NCBI GenBank assembly: GCA_917880885.1
Contig: OU862928.1
Coordinates: forward strand, 8,575,721-8,639,720
DNA length: 64,000 nucleotides
Direction of reading: 5' to 3'
Source of the DNA: Limnephilus marmoratus
Taxonomy: Eukaryota; Arthropoda; Insecta; Trichoptera; Limnephilidae
Positions 1 to 10,284 of the stretch are shown here, piece by piece. Position 1 is the stretch's first letter. Each line of letters opens with the position of its first letter. The notes beneath the pieces are model-generated. The model was not told the DNA's origin and did not search any database. It worked only from the letters and a program-made list of their open reading frames with translations. Both the position numbers and the translations under genes were made by a program.

Positions 1-1628
1 AGACAAAGTTTTCCATGCGTTAAAGTTGAAATCCGTTTTCAAAATGCCGGCAGAGGTAAAACATTTTTTTTTTAGAAAATCATGTAATAGTTTGATGTCA
101 TCCTTTGAAGGTAGAATTACTTGTTTCAGTCGTTTTTGTTTAATCTGATCTTCAATTGCCGGCTTGTTGATCAATACAGGAACTTCCTCTTCGAAAAGGA
201 GAAGGAACTCTTCTGTCATTTTTTTTTTGTCATCATCTTGTTTTTTTATGCATTCTGCACGTAGACAACGTGCCAACTTTTTTAGCAGAGTTGTAAGATT
301 ATTGGCAACAGCTGGCGTTTTGAACCACATAATTGATTTATCCCATTTAGCACATTCACGAAGAGCGCTGATTGCGGAATCAAAATGCTGTGGTTGAAAT
401 ATTGATGCAAAATCAGTTATTTCCTTATTAATCTTTTTTATTGCCATTTTAAACCTTCCTAGCAATCTCAGGTGGGCTCTAATCATGTCTTGTTGGTGTG
501 TTTTGTACTTTTCACAAAGTTTATTTCCAAACACAATAAGAAGTTCATCGTACTGAATGGATTTAGTAATATTATCATCTCTCAATACGGGGAAAACTTT
601 ATATCTAAGGATTTCATTGGCTCTATGGTGTAGGAAACCGGTTAATCGTCTTCCCATTACATTTATTGTACGTGATCCTTTTGTATGCGCTTTATTGCAT
701 TTTTTGTAATGTATACGAAGAGTGCGTTTGGAAAAAAAACCTTTGCAATTAGCGCAACAGATATAATCTTCGGCATTGTTGACAATATTTGGCTGGCGTT
801 GCCTGCATGTGATCAAAACACCAGTGTTGTATTTTGAATTTGTGTTATGAATAAAATTTCCCCTTTTTCTGATGTCATCAATGATAAAACGTCTTTCATG
901 ATTGCCTTTTGGAAGAATTGTGAATTTCTGTACGTCTATTTCAGTGTTATGTTTTAATTCCAAATGGCGGGCAAACTTCGACTGTAATGTTTTACAGTAA
1001 CAACAGAAATATTTCTTCTTTCCAGACGGATTTACTTTAAGGTTGCTAATATCGACTCCATCTAAAGTAGATTTTTTGAGTAAAGATGAATTTTCAGGTA
1101 TTGCCTGGTGCGATGCTTTGTCAATTGAGTTAGAGTCAGATTCAGATGTGAAATTGATAATTTCTCCATTTTGATTATTTTTCTGCTCCGCATCAAGTTT
1201 GCTAATATCGACTCCATCCAAAGTAGATTTTTTGAGTAAAGATGAATTTTCAGGTATTGCCTGGTGCGATGCTTTGTCAATTGAGTTAGAGTCAGATTCA
1301 GATGTGAAATTGATAATTTCTCCATTTTGATTATTTTTTTGCTCCGCATCAAGTTTGCTAATATCGACTCCATCCAAAGTAGATTTTTTGAGTAAAGATG
1401 AATTTTCAGGTATTGCCTGGTGCGATGCTTTGTCAATTGAGTCAGATTCAGATGTGAAATTGATAATTTCTCCACTTGTGGATACAACTTTTCCTGAATA
1501 CCACCGGCCGTCTTTCCACAAGGCTTCTGTACAAGCCCCAAGGGCAGGATTTTTAATTCGACTTCTTTTGAGGGTTGTAAGAAAATTGTCATCAAACAAA
1601 AATCGCAATTCTGTACTATCCTCGTCAC
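1..1628 (-). CDS. Zinc-finger protein exon, partial (invertebrate family of unknown function)
   Basis: One open frame with no stop runs on the minus strand from 1628 to the window edge, about 542 codons. It begins just after a splice-acceptor-like TTCTTTTAG (1629-1637), so it is an internal exon. Its 3' end lies outside the window. In order, it reads a short N-terminal segment with KDGRWYSGKVV, which looks Tudor-like; two full and one shortened copies of a 52-residue Ser/Asp/Asn-rich repeat; a C-x2-C-x9-H-x4-H finger (CCYCKTLQSKFARHLELKH); a C-x2-C-x11-H-x3-C finger (CANCKGFFSKRTLRIHYKKC); and a helical region starting near YDELLIVFGNKL. This order resembles uncharacterised proteins common in invertebrates whose C-termini look like tyrosine recombinases; that part would lie beyond the window and is inference from memory. 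The frame is intact, so it is either a live host gene or a recently active captured element gene. No neighbouring exon was found to the right. Confidence 0.72.
1045..1480 (-). repeat. In-frame 156-bp coding tandem repeat (52 residues)
   Basis: The phrase starting GCTAATATCGACTCC recurs at 1045, 1201 and 1357, exactly 156 bp (52 codons) apart, inside the zinc-finger exon. The third copy lacks 6 bp in the Ser/Asp stretch and stops near 1477, where the sequence diverges. Copies are nearly identical, which points to recent duplication. Because 156 is a multiple of 3, the copies add protein length without breaking the frame. Confidence 0.9.
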
Positions 1629-1645
1629 CTAAAAGAACATAATGG
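1629..1645 (-). other. Splice acceptor of the zinc-finger gene
   Basis: On the minus strand a pyrimidine-rich stretch ends in TTCTTTTAG directly before the open exon (GTGACGAGGA at 1628). The coding frame has no upstream ATG of its own, which supports an intron boundary here rather than a start codon. Confidence 0.55.
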
Positions 1646-1903
1646 AAGTATGAATTTCACAAATTAATATCATTGCTCCACATTCGTGTATATAAACATA
1701 AACAAATTACAGTGCTCTATACAATGTCAAGTGTTTTAATTTTTTTACAAATTATATTATTTATGCTTTGAACCGCTCACTCGTTAATACGGCTTATTAT
1801 GTTTTCTTTTCAAAATAAATTTTCTGTTTTTTGTCATATTTTCAAATATAATTAAACAAAATTAAACATTTATTCCCCACTCTTGTCTACTATAGTTTTC
1901 TGA

Positions 1904-2307
1904 AGGTTTCACTTGTACCGCGTGTGAATTGCGCACTCTGATTTTTGAAGTGAAAACTTCTTAAGCACCGTTGTGATTCGAAAGTCGATGAAACAAAAAA
2001 TAGCGACACTGAAAATAAACGAACACATACATCTATAGGATTCAACCTGTGAGATAATGAGATAGTATAAACGGTCCCCTCTTAGTGCGGTGCTTTGTAG
2101 TCTTCCCACCAGGTTTCATTTCTACCGTGTGTGAACTGCACAGTTGTAAATTTTTTTTTGAAGTAAAAACTTTTTAACACCGTTGTGTTTTGAAACTCGA
2201 TGAAACGAAAAAGCGACAATAAAAAGAGACAAAACTCCTACATTTATAGGATTTAGCCTGCGAGAGAATAATATAGAATAATCGGTCTCCTCTTTGTGAG
2301 GTGCTAA
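1904..2307 (-). repeat. Direct pair of an interspersed repeat, unit about 200 bp
   Basis: 1904-2093 and 2107-2307 share a series of matching blocks: a tract like GGTTTCA..TACCG.GTGTGAA, then TTTGAAGTgAAAACTT, CACCGTTGTG, cGATGAAAC, and a CCTCTT..G.GGTGC end. Weaker relatives sit at 6215-6255 and 58690-58760, so this is a dispersed family. Its class is not clear from sequence alone. Confidence 0.6.
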
Positions 2308-2316
2308 GCTTCAGTC

Positions 2317-3045
2317 TGATTACTTGAAATGGCTTTAGCCGTGTTTGGTGACTAGATCTGAATAGCCAGGTACGTTTTCCACATCTCCTTCCCCTTCCCA
2401 ATACCCTCAGTATCACGCCATACCATACCTTTTATATCCCTAAGAGCAAGACAAATTATCTTGAAAATGTATTTGTAAGAAGAAGCTGTAGCACATTTAA
2501 CAGATTATGCCCAAATATCGATGTGTTTAATACAAACCTTGATAAATTCACAGCATGCATAAAAAAATAACACTATTGATGCCACATGTTTAACAAATAA
2601 CTTAATATTTGATTGATTTCTGTATTTCTCTTTTTTTTAATTTTTAGTATCACCACATTTTCTCTCCAACTTTTTGCAGTTGGAATTCAAATACAATCGC
2701 TTCCTGAAATATATTATTTATATCAATCAAAATTTAAATGTAAACCCTTGAAAATCCTCAGTTATTTACTTTTTGTAGATATAAGTAAGAAGATACACTT
2801 TATCAGAATAATTTATATCAGGTTTAGGTATTGTGTATTTTTGCATTACGGTTCTAAATTATTTGTCGTTATTTTATTGGTCTATGTCATACTTATTTTT
2901 ATCACTGTCATTTATGAATTTTGTACAGACTGTTTATAACGCTAATAAATAAAATACCAAAATTGGGGATGCCAGATGCCATTGGCACTTGGCTCGAGAC
3001 GGTTGGGAGCAGTTGGGACTCTTGTGTTATTTTCAGATAAAAAAG
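2317..3045 (+). mobile_element. SINE B copy, split by a LINE 3' end
   Basis: 2317-2429 matches the SINE B body (GAAATGGCTTTAGCCGTG, then GATCTGAATAGCCAGGTAC). After an interruption the same element resumes at 2956-2961 with AATTGGGGATGCC and runs through GGGAGCAGTTGGGACTCTTG to an A-rich end at 3045. The junctions share ATACC (2425-2429 and 2954-2958), a candidate target duplication. The tRNA-like head is missing. Confidence 0.75.
2430..2953 (+). mobile_element. LINE 3' end inserted in a SINE
   Basis: This is about 520 bp of AT-rich DNA with no coding similarity, ending in GCTAATAAATAAAA just before the SINE resumes. The tail and the possible ATACC duplication fit a 5'-truncated LINE made mostly of 3' UTR. 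The long + strand open frame inside it (2613-2939) looks like chance: it is F/I/Y-rich and has no recognisable domain. Confidence 0.5.
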
Positions 3046-3261
3046 TAATATTATATGCAAGTAGGAATCTTCAACGGTTTTTGCTCAGCCAACTGCGTTA
3101 GGTTTTGCTAAGCCGAGAGTCACTATTTTTTGTTTCATCGACTTTCGAATCACAACGGTGCTAAAGAAGTTTTCACTTCAAAAATCAGAGTGCGCAATTC
3201 ACACGCGGTACAAGTGAAACCTTCAGAAAACTATAGTAGACAAGAGTGGGGAGACTACGAA

Positions 3262-3356
3262 GCACTGTACAAAGAGGACACCGATTATTTACGTTGCACT
3301 GCACAAAGAGGACATCGATTATTTACGTAGCACCGCACAAAGAGGACACCGATTTT
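3262..3356. repeat. 34-bp tandem repeat, three units
   Basis: Units start at 3262, 3296 and 3330 and share GCAC.G.ACAAAGAGGACA and, in the first two, CGATTATTTACGT. The array extends the right arm of the 1875/3251 inverted repeat. The unit is related to the CCTCTTAGTGCGGTGC block near 2080. Confidence 0.8.
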
Positions 3357-3420
3357 CCTTCCCAGAACTTCCTATCATTCCCTTTTTTAAAAAGACCCTC
3401 CACATAGCATCCCCGTCGTA
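3353..3420 (+). mobile_element. Family A interspersed repeat, 3' fragment
   Basis: The run TTCCTTCCCAGAACTTCC followed by CCCTCCACATAGCATCCCC matches the 3' third of the family A repeat seen complete at 62106-62540. Confidence 0.6.
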
Positions 3421-3658
3421 ATTAATATCATGGCGGTCCTTGAAAAAATTACATTTCACCTTTTTAAAGTTGACAAAATTTATCTAAAATCTAAATGTTT
3501 AATTATATTTGAAAATATGACAATATTAACAATCGTATAGTGGCTAGGTACATACCGTTATATCTTCTGTTGCGCTTGCGCGTTTCCATAACGTTCACAA
3601 TTAATTATCACTATAAACAAACACTGAATCAACGGGCAAAGTAATCTTTTGAATAGCA

Positions 3659-3806
3659 GAGGGCATACATTAATTACGTTTGCTCAAAAAGGGGGGGGGG
3701 GGTCCAGTAAAATCTCACGTCGACTGAAAAGAATATACGCGTTGCCCAAATTTATCTCACCAAGAGCGTCTAGATTGGACGAAAAACGTAATTAATGTAT
3801 GCCCTC
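3659..3806. mobile_element. Small MITE with 23-bp terminal inverted repeats
   Basis: GAGGGCATACATTAATTACG at 3659 is mirrored by the reverse complement ending GTATGCCCTC at 3806; the arms match over 23 bp. Total length is 148 bp, with an internal G run at about 3691-3702. No transposase is present. No clear target duplication is visible. Confidence 0.75.
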
Positions 3807-5080
3807 GTGTAGATGCTTCTCCCTTGATTCCTGGATAGGCACTAAAGTTGTTGGAACTTGGAACGAGGAACACTTTGTGTATGCATGCTGCATGCGACAC
3901 AACAACGGGATAGGGATATCGCAGCTTTGTCACCGCATGTCACAACTTAAAAATGCATTTTTGAGTTAAGTATGCAGAAATTTTCCTGGATATCTATGTA
4001 TAATATAAACATCTTTCTAAAAAAAAGAAAATACGGTTTAAGAAAAAAGTCTAATGCCCCGTTCTGCCCGTTCTGATTGGGTAATTGATAAGTTGAGCAG
4101 CGTGTTACTTAAAAGTAAATATATGGTGTTCGGATACGTTTAGTTACTGAATTAAAGGGTCTTTTTGAGGAAAGGAAAGAGTGAACATGGGTCTTGAAGA
4201 GACCCATGTTGTAGGAAGGAAGAAATACTGAGGCCGGCAAACCGTCTTACAGCCGGCTGTTGAACTCAAGAACGAGTCGTAGAAGCGACCCGTTCTCATG
4301 TGGCAAATGTCAACCGTGTAAATATGTTGGGCGCGCGTTTGGCATGTTTCCCGACTTTGCACCGGTGCCGAGAGGATCAGAGCTCGTTCACATTGAGCAG
4401 ATAAATATTAAAGATCATAGCACGCCACATATCGCTCTCCATACAATCCCTTCAGACCGTTCACACCTGAGCGCTTTATGCGCACATCAACCATAGACAA
4501 TACACATCTTACGCCGTAACCGCTCCTGAGGCGATATGCCATCAGTTAAGCGCCCCCCACTCCGACGAAAACAGGAGAGGGGGTCATTTTAATTACGGAG
4601 CTGCCAAGACCGGTGGGTGACAGATGTCAAGTTCATAGATTCAGTACAAAAAATGCGTACTCCGTGGCCGCTCGCTAATTCAACTGACCCCCTCTCCTAC
4701 CATAGGAAGAAATATTTTATCTGCGCCGTGTGAACGGCACGAAACATAAGCGCTCGCGGTTCAACAGATACCTGCTCGCGGTTATATTAGATATCTGAAC
4801 ATAACTTAAATGACGCTTTCCTCGGAGCATCTTCCATTGAAATACCGGTAGAATAAGAATAGAATTCCCACCCGACGCCTGTGCTCTAAAGATGGCAATC
4901 CGTTTATTAAGACGGGAGAATCTATCAAACGGACCGCCAGTTTCTGCATAGTTTTTTCAAGTACTTTGGGGCTCCAGACCATAGGTGGCTGCCAGAAAAA
5001 CCTAAGATGGCATAAGTCAGCCAATTTCACGTTAATGTCAAGTTGTGCCTCTGTTCTTGCGAGTGTCTTTGGGCATATTA
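3807..5080. other. No gene recognised; one short hairpin
   Basis: No coding similarity was found in any frame. 4184-4210 is a perfect 10-bp stem (AACATGGGTC / GACCCATGTT) with a 7-nt loop. 4300-4750 is less AT-rich than its surroundings, but I cannot assign it. Confidence 0.5.
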
Positions 5081-5084
5081 ATCT

Positions 5085-5230
5085 ATTTATATATATATAA
5101 AAATCAAAATGTGTTTGTTTCTGGGTTTGTATAAATATGTATATTGTATATATGTAAGTATGTGTCCTATGCGTCGCTCAACCATTCACCCGATTGCGAT
5201 GAAACTTTGGATCGAAGTGGATAAGAGGAA
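5085..5230 (+). repeat. Interspersed repeat, probable
   Basis: A TATATATATAAAAATC start, a GTTTGTTTCTGGGTTTGT stretch and CACCCGATTGCGATGAAACT resemble a repeat type widespread in arthropods. 41455-41545 shows a related end with CCGACTGCGATGAATCTTGG. The class is uncertain. Confidence 0.35.
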
Positions 5231-6263
5231 CTGTTTCGCTAATATTTTCTTCATTAATTAAAATTCTTTTAAAGTTGTTGCAATAATCGTCAAAGTTGCG
5301 TTTTTGACACATCCGGTTACCGAAAAATAAACAACTCCGGCGGACGGCAAAATTAAACTATATAATAGCTTACTATTAGAGCTATTATTGCATGACGTTT
5401 ATTACCAAAATATAAATAAATTTTCTAAGCGAGTGTCGGATTCCATTTGGTAGTATAAGGGCTGAGTAAACGTTTGGTTATTATTAATCTAGCTTTCGTG
5501 GTTTATTTAAACAAATTTAACTCGGTTAACTATCTTATTTTCAGTCTACATGTATAAATCCTACATATCTGGCGTGAACCCGGTGTTGCTCGTGTTGGGT
5601 AGACAACTAAATTATCTGTCGTTGAGCGCGTTCACATGTTTCGATTTTTGTTGATCCACTTTTATTGGTTTAAAAGTTGAATGAGATTATGTTCACGCGT
5701 TTTAATTTAAGTGGAACCGAATTTGACATGCAAGATGGCGTCAACTGAAATTGTCAGTACGTGCGTCTCTCTAATTTCTGATGTTCTGCGAGACGAGCTC
5801 GAGATTATGAAAAAGCATTAAAAAATGTCGTATTTGGGCGAGAAAATGGATCATGAGAAGGAGTGAATTAGGCGCATCCAACACAATTTTGAAAGAGATG
5901 ATGACAGAAAAACAATTTATTTATTTATTATTGATTTATTTATTAATCCTAGTTCCTTCTTGTACATCGTTCTAATAGTTTTTATTTTATTAAACGACTT
6001 CCAAAAGGAGGAGGTTATCAATTCGACAATACATATATATATATATATTTTTTATGTTGATGATTCTTTTTTTATTTGAAAGCTGGTGCTTGCCGTTTGG
6101 TCTCATTTTAATTTGGTCCAGATCTGACAATGGGATCCATGAGAAAACCATATATGTCTTAAATTTGCAATAGCATGTGCGCGACAAATGGACGATTTTG
6201 ACAGATTTCTATGATTTTTTTTTTGAAGTAAAAGTTCTTTACGCACGCTCGTCACTAAAAATA

Positions 6264-6520
6264 ATAAAATAAATAACAATTTTAACAAAACAAAAAACGA
6301 CTTCAAAAAATGCACTTAAAAGTAAAAAAATAATTTCGTACGATTGTTATTTTTGGAGTCGGTGTCAGCCAAGGTAACTACATACATAGGTAGGTGAGAT
6401 GTGGAGATCTTGGCTGACACCGACTCCAAAAATAACAATCGTACGAAATTATTTTTTTACTTTTTAGTGCATTTTTTGAAGCCGTTTTTTGTTTTGTTAA
6501 AAATGTTGTTTATTTTTTAC
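6264..6520. mobile_element. Foldback element with about 112-bp arms
   Basis: 6264-6375 and 6409-6520 are reverse complements with few mismatches; both carry GGAGTCGGTGTCAGCCAAG near the centre and AACAAAACAAAAAACG further out. The spacer (about 33 bp) contains TAGGTAGGT. The right arm ends where a MADF-like coding frame is cut. Confidence 0.85.
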
Positions 6521-6766
6521 ATCGGTCGGCGTCAGTTCCACAATACCCATTTCAAAAATAAAACTATTTATTGCAGTATCACGGGCATTTCTATTTTTGT
6601 TCACTTCTTGCAATTGATCCCAAAGACAGGGATGGCTTTGGTACAGATCCATAAGTCTGAACATCAAATCATCCGACCATTTCAGATATTTTTTCGTTAC
6701 GGATTCCATGACGGTAGAAACAAGGTAACACGTTTGACGTCTACTTTTGGCCGCGAAAAAACCCAT
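6497..6766 (-). pseudogene. MADF-domain protein fragment
   Basis: An 89-codon minus-strand frame contains LMDLYQSHPCLWD followed by KNRNARDTAINSFIFEMG and LTPTDVKNK. This is the front half of a MADF (Myb/SANT-like) domain, with its conserved Leu/Pro-Cys-Leu-Trp core and alternating helices. The likely start is the second Met (residue 20, at 6709). The second half of the domain is missing: the frame runs into the foldback arm at 6520 and stops. MADF proteins are DNA-binding factors and also occur as accessory proteins of PIF/Harbinger transposons. Either origin is possible. It is probably broken, unless a splice donor near VKNK leads to another exon, which I could not find. Confidence 0.6.
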
Positions 6767-7624
6767 GCGGGTGGAAACATGTGTTCATACGCGTCGATTC
6801 TCTATGAAACTTGATCGATGAGTCATACCAAGATGGCGATGGTCATTCTTGAACGTCAAAAGTAGAGCTTTCAACTTCAGCTAGTCAACAAAAAACTTGA
6901 TCAACTTTGTTGAAAAAGTGTTCACAGTTGTCAATTAGCTTTCAATTGTCGAGTTGATCAACAAATGTTGAAACGTGTGAACCGCCTAGTTGAGTATGAG
7001 CATTTTGTCATAAAAATTATACCTAAGATGAAGAAAATTATGAAAGTCAAATTGATACAACTGTCCCAAAAATTACTGTGCAATTAACATTGCACATACT
7101 TATGTAAAGACTGTTTCGCCAAAACATATCCTGTAGATTTAGAAAATATTTAATTTTGTTATTTTTTTCCCTTGTTATAGATTTTATAGAAAGATAATAT
7201 AGGATAACTTTAAAAAGTAAATTAAAATGTATAACGTTAAACCAAAGTTCCTTAAACACAGTTCAATAAATATGATGATTTGTCATTCCTTATTTGTGTA
7301 TTACGTAAATTCTGAGAAAATAAATTAAATAAATTGCAGTATTGACAGCCCTACCTCATGATCACAACACGTGCCTGCCCGACGCGGCAAGTTCGTTTGT
7401 AATGTTGTTCTAGTCGAATTTTGAACTTACATAGGTAGGTAGGTAGGTATCTATGGATGTTGCTCTGTTGTTTCAGAATGCCGTTCTTCGTAGTAGGTAT
7501 TTTTGATCTCGCGTAACTTAGTGATTCCTCAATATTGAGAGGGTATCGGTATCTACCTATATATTGAGAGGGTATCGGCTCTAATAATCACTTTTTTGTT
7601 GTTGTTTTTCGGCCTGCGCTATTA

Positions 7625-7957
7625 AATTTTATTTGATTAATTTGTGTTATTTCACAATTAATTCATTTAAAATAATAGCATATTTGCGGCATGTTCCAGA
7701 GTGGAAGATACTATCAGTATCGCCCTGGTGTAAGACCACCATTCAGAATTGAAACGTTGCTTGAAAATGGCTTTAGCCGTGTTTAGTGACCAGATCTTAA
7801 TAGCCAGGTACTTCCCAACTTTCCTCTTCCCCACCTCCTTCCCCTCCCCACTACCTTCAGCCTCACAACATACCCCAATTGGGGATGCCATAGTCTCACT
7901 GGCTCCAGACGGGAGCAGTTGAGATTCTTGTGCGGTATTCACTATAAAAAAAAGGTA
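7625..7957 (+). mobile_element. SINE B copy without tRNA-like head
   Basis: It starts TTAAATTTTATTTGATTAAT, contains GGCATGTTCCAGAGTGGAAG, TCGCCCTGGTGTAAGACCAC, CCAATTGGGGATGCC and GCTCCAGACGGGAGCAGTTG, and ends GTGCGGTATTCACTATAAAAAAAA. The A-tail is on the right, so it is oriented +. It is 5'-truncated just below the B-box region. Confidence 0.85.
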
Positions 7958-8078
7958 GGTACCTAGCCCAAAATGATTAGGCAGCGTTTTCGCTTGACTT
8001 TTGCCGACACTTCTAACAATTACCGCTATGTTTCAACCAATTTACACAAATCCTAGACAAATTGCATACCTAAACCTT

Positions 8079-8190
8079 CCTCACTCTATCTATTGGTGAA
8101 AACCGCATGAAAATCCGTTCAGCAGTTTTAGAGTTTATCGCGAACAGACAGACAGACAGACGACGCGGGGACTTTATTTTATAATAATTA
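8079..8190 (+). repeat. 3' end of an arthropod interspersed element
   Basis: AAAACCGCATGAAAATCCGT, then CAGACAGACAGACAGACG, then GCGGGGACTTTATTTTATAA is a tail type seen in many insect genomes. No coding part is attached. Confidence 0.45.
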
Positions 8191-8317
8191 TAATTATTAT
8201 TTTTATTATAACATATGTATTGTACTTATCAACTTATCTAACATACAAGATAATTTAGAAAAAACAATAAGCAGAATTAACTGGTACCTACCTACCTAAC
8301 CTAGAACAACCCTAAAA

Positions 8318-8405
8318 CAAACCTAGCGAAACACTTGGAGTGACCTTTGTAAGAGGTGTTCGTTATCCAATAAATGGTTCCCGGGACGGCGGTAACCAAA
8401 CCCCC
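8318..8405 (-). mobile_element. Family A repeat, 5' fragment
   Basis: The reverse complement reads TTACCGCCGTCCCGGGAACC then ATTTATTGGATAACGAACACC and AGGTCACTCCAAGTG, the start of family A. Confidence 0.65.
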
Positions 8406-8411
8406 AAGCTA

Positions 8412-8562
8412 ACTTGAAATGACTTCAGTCGTGTTTGATGACTAGATCTGAATAACCAGGTACTTCCCCACCTTCCTGTCCTCATTTCCTTCCCCTCCCC
8501 ACTACCTCCATTCTCACAACATAACCCGATTGGTGATGCCATAGTCTCATAGTGTTTGCATA
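8412..8562 (+). mobile_element. SINE B internal fragment
   Basis: It matches the SINE body from GAAATGACTTCAGTCGTGTT through GATCTGAATAACCAGGTAC to GATGCCATAGTCTCA. Both ends are missing. Confidence 0.75.
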
Positions 8563-10284
8563 AGGCGCGGCGTCAGAGATGAACTGGAAGTCGGGTTCTT
8601 TATTTTCCATATTTTATAAAACGGGCGCTATATTAATTGGTGAACTGTAATAATTACCATAAAACATTAACTCTAAATAAGTACTTAATATTTTAAATAA
8701 TAATGTCACATAACAAAGTCGGTATTTGCTTCTTATTAAATCATATTTAATTACCCAGGGAGAAATCTATATGTAATTGCTTTTTGTGATAACCATCAAT
8801 TTTATAACTGTTTTTCGTAACTTGTGTTGATTTCCTTAAAATAAAACAAATAGGAATGACGGTTTACTGAATAATTATACCGATAAACTTAAATTTATAA
8901 ATGAATTTAATTTATAAACACGTATTTATATTAAGCAATAAATATAATTATTTATAAAAAATACATTAATTAACAAAATTAAAAGCGTGAACACCCCTTT
9001 CATTGCAAAAACATTTCGTAAGTTGAAACTCTGAATACCTACGTATTGAATTTGGCAACGGTGGAGGTTCATAGGTATGAAGTAGGTATGGGAACACGCC
9101 ACGCACCAGCGGCAGTCAGCGAAGAAATTCCACTAGATGGAACCCTCGAGTAAGATTTGAACATGAAAGGCTTAGTAAGGGGCATCTTTCAAATTATGTT
9201 TATATTATAGTAGTCGTACAGTTAAAATAATTAATACAATCTTATGACTCGTAACTGACATTCATTGTCATTGTCATTCATTGACAGATGCCAAAACAAT
9301 GCGGTATTCAATTACGCATCATTTTCATAACATGTGATCAGCAAAAACCTGCGGCAGGAATGTGAACTAATATGTTTCAATATAAAATAGCACAATTCGT
9401 TGGTTGTACACATTTAGTAGTTTTAATTATTGCTTCAAGGTTTGCTTGATTCGTACTGGGAGATTTATGGTGAGGATCGTTTCGTGTTTTGTTTATTATT
9501 TTTTTTCCTTGTATATATTCCCAATTATTATTTATCTCTTGTTCAATAAATAAAACTAAAACTATCTTTATCTATACCTAATAAACAAGAAGTTTCACTT
9601 CTGTCACGCGTGGACTCCACGCGCACACTTTTTTATTTTATTTTAGGTCGTGCAATAATCGATATAATTTGGAAATTTTCCTTATAAACAAATATCTATT
9701 AAAATATCTGTGTTTTCTCCCTGATGTAGCTAGCATCTCTTCTTAATCAGAACGCATTTTAATATTTCTGTAAACGTCAAACGTCAAGTGTTCATTGGGT
9801 ACGCGTGGACAGGTCCTACCCAAGGACCACTAGCCAAATTGTGTGTGACCGCGCGAACTTCACCCCAATCTTTCAACAATGTTTCAACAAACGAAGGAGA
9901 CGTAAAACAAAAAAAATGTTTTTAAGTTACTTCAAAGCAATTGTCAAAGCATTTGTTTGAGTTAATACTCGGAAAAGACCCGACTTAACGGGTATGTGTA
10001 ATTAATACCTTTCTTTCCATGTTAAACTGTTATTATTAAATACGGGTTCAAACTTGTCAATGCATTCACCTCATAAGTGAATAAATTGTAACACCCATTT
10101 ATGTATATGTGACCAGCAATGGGGTGAAATTATCAGCCTAGCAGAAGTAGAAGAAGATTTCAGTTTCATTTAAAGGTTTCCGGTCGCGATGAAAAAGGAG
10201 GGTTCCGTTTATGGAGGGGAGAGGAAAACAGAACTGATTAGCTGCTAGTTATGTCAAATTGAACTGAAATCATTAATAAAACAT
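8563..10284. other. No gene or clear repeat recognised
   Basis: This is AT-rich DNA with no coding similarity found by reading. Short notes: a CATTGTCATTGTCATTCATTGACA stretch near 9260-9285, and an AATAAATAAAACTAAAACTA tail-like tract near 9545. Confidence 0.4.

Larger units (their letters stand above)
1875..3251. repeat. 129-bp inverted repeats flanking about 1.1 kb
   Basis: 1875-2003 (starting CCCCACTCTTG) reappears as its reverse complement at 3123-3251 (ending CAAGAGTGGGG) with very few changes. Beyond the near-perfect part, 2045-2100 and 3252-3300 are still recognisably related in inverted orientation. The enclosed DNA holds a diverged direct copy of the left arm (2107-2307), a SINE and a LINE tail. 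It may be a foldback element, or two copies of one interspersed repeat in opposite orientation. Confidence 0.8.

Noticed and set aside
2613..2939. 108-codon hydrophobic frame as a membrane protein
   Set aside because: It lies in AT-rich LINE 3' UTR DNA; the hydrophobicity follows from T-rich composition.
7667..7942. 91-codon frame MNTAQESQLLPSGASETM...
   Set aside because: Recurs at 42469 and 53831 because it is the antisense reading of the SINE B body, not a gene.
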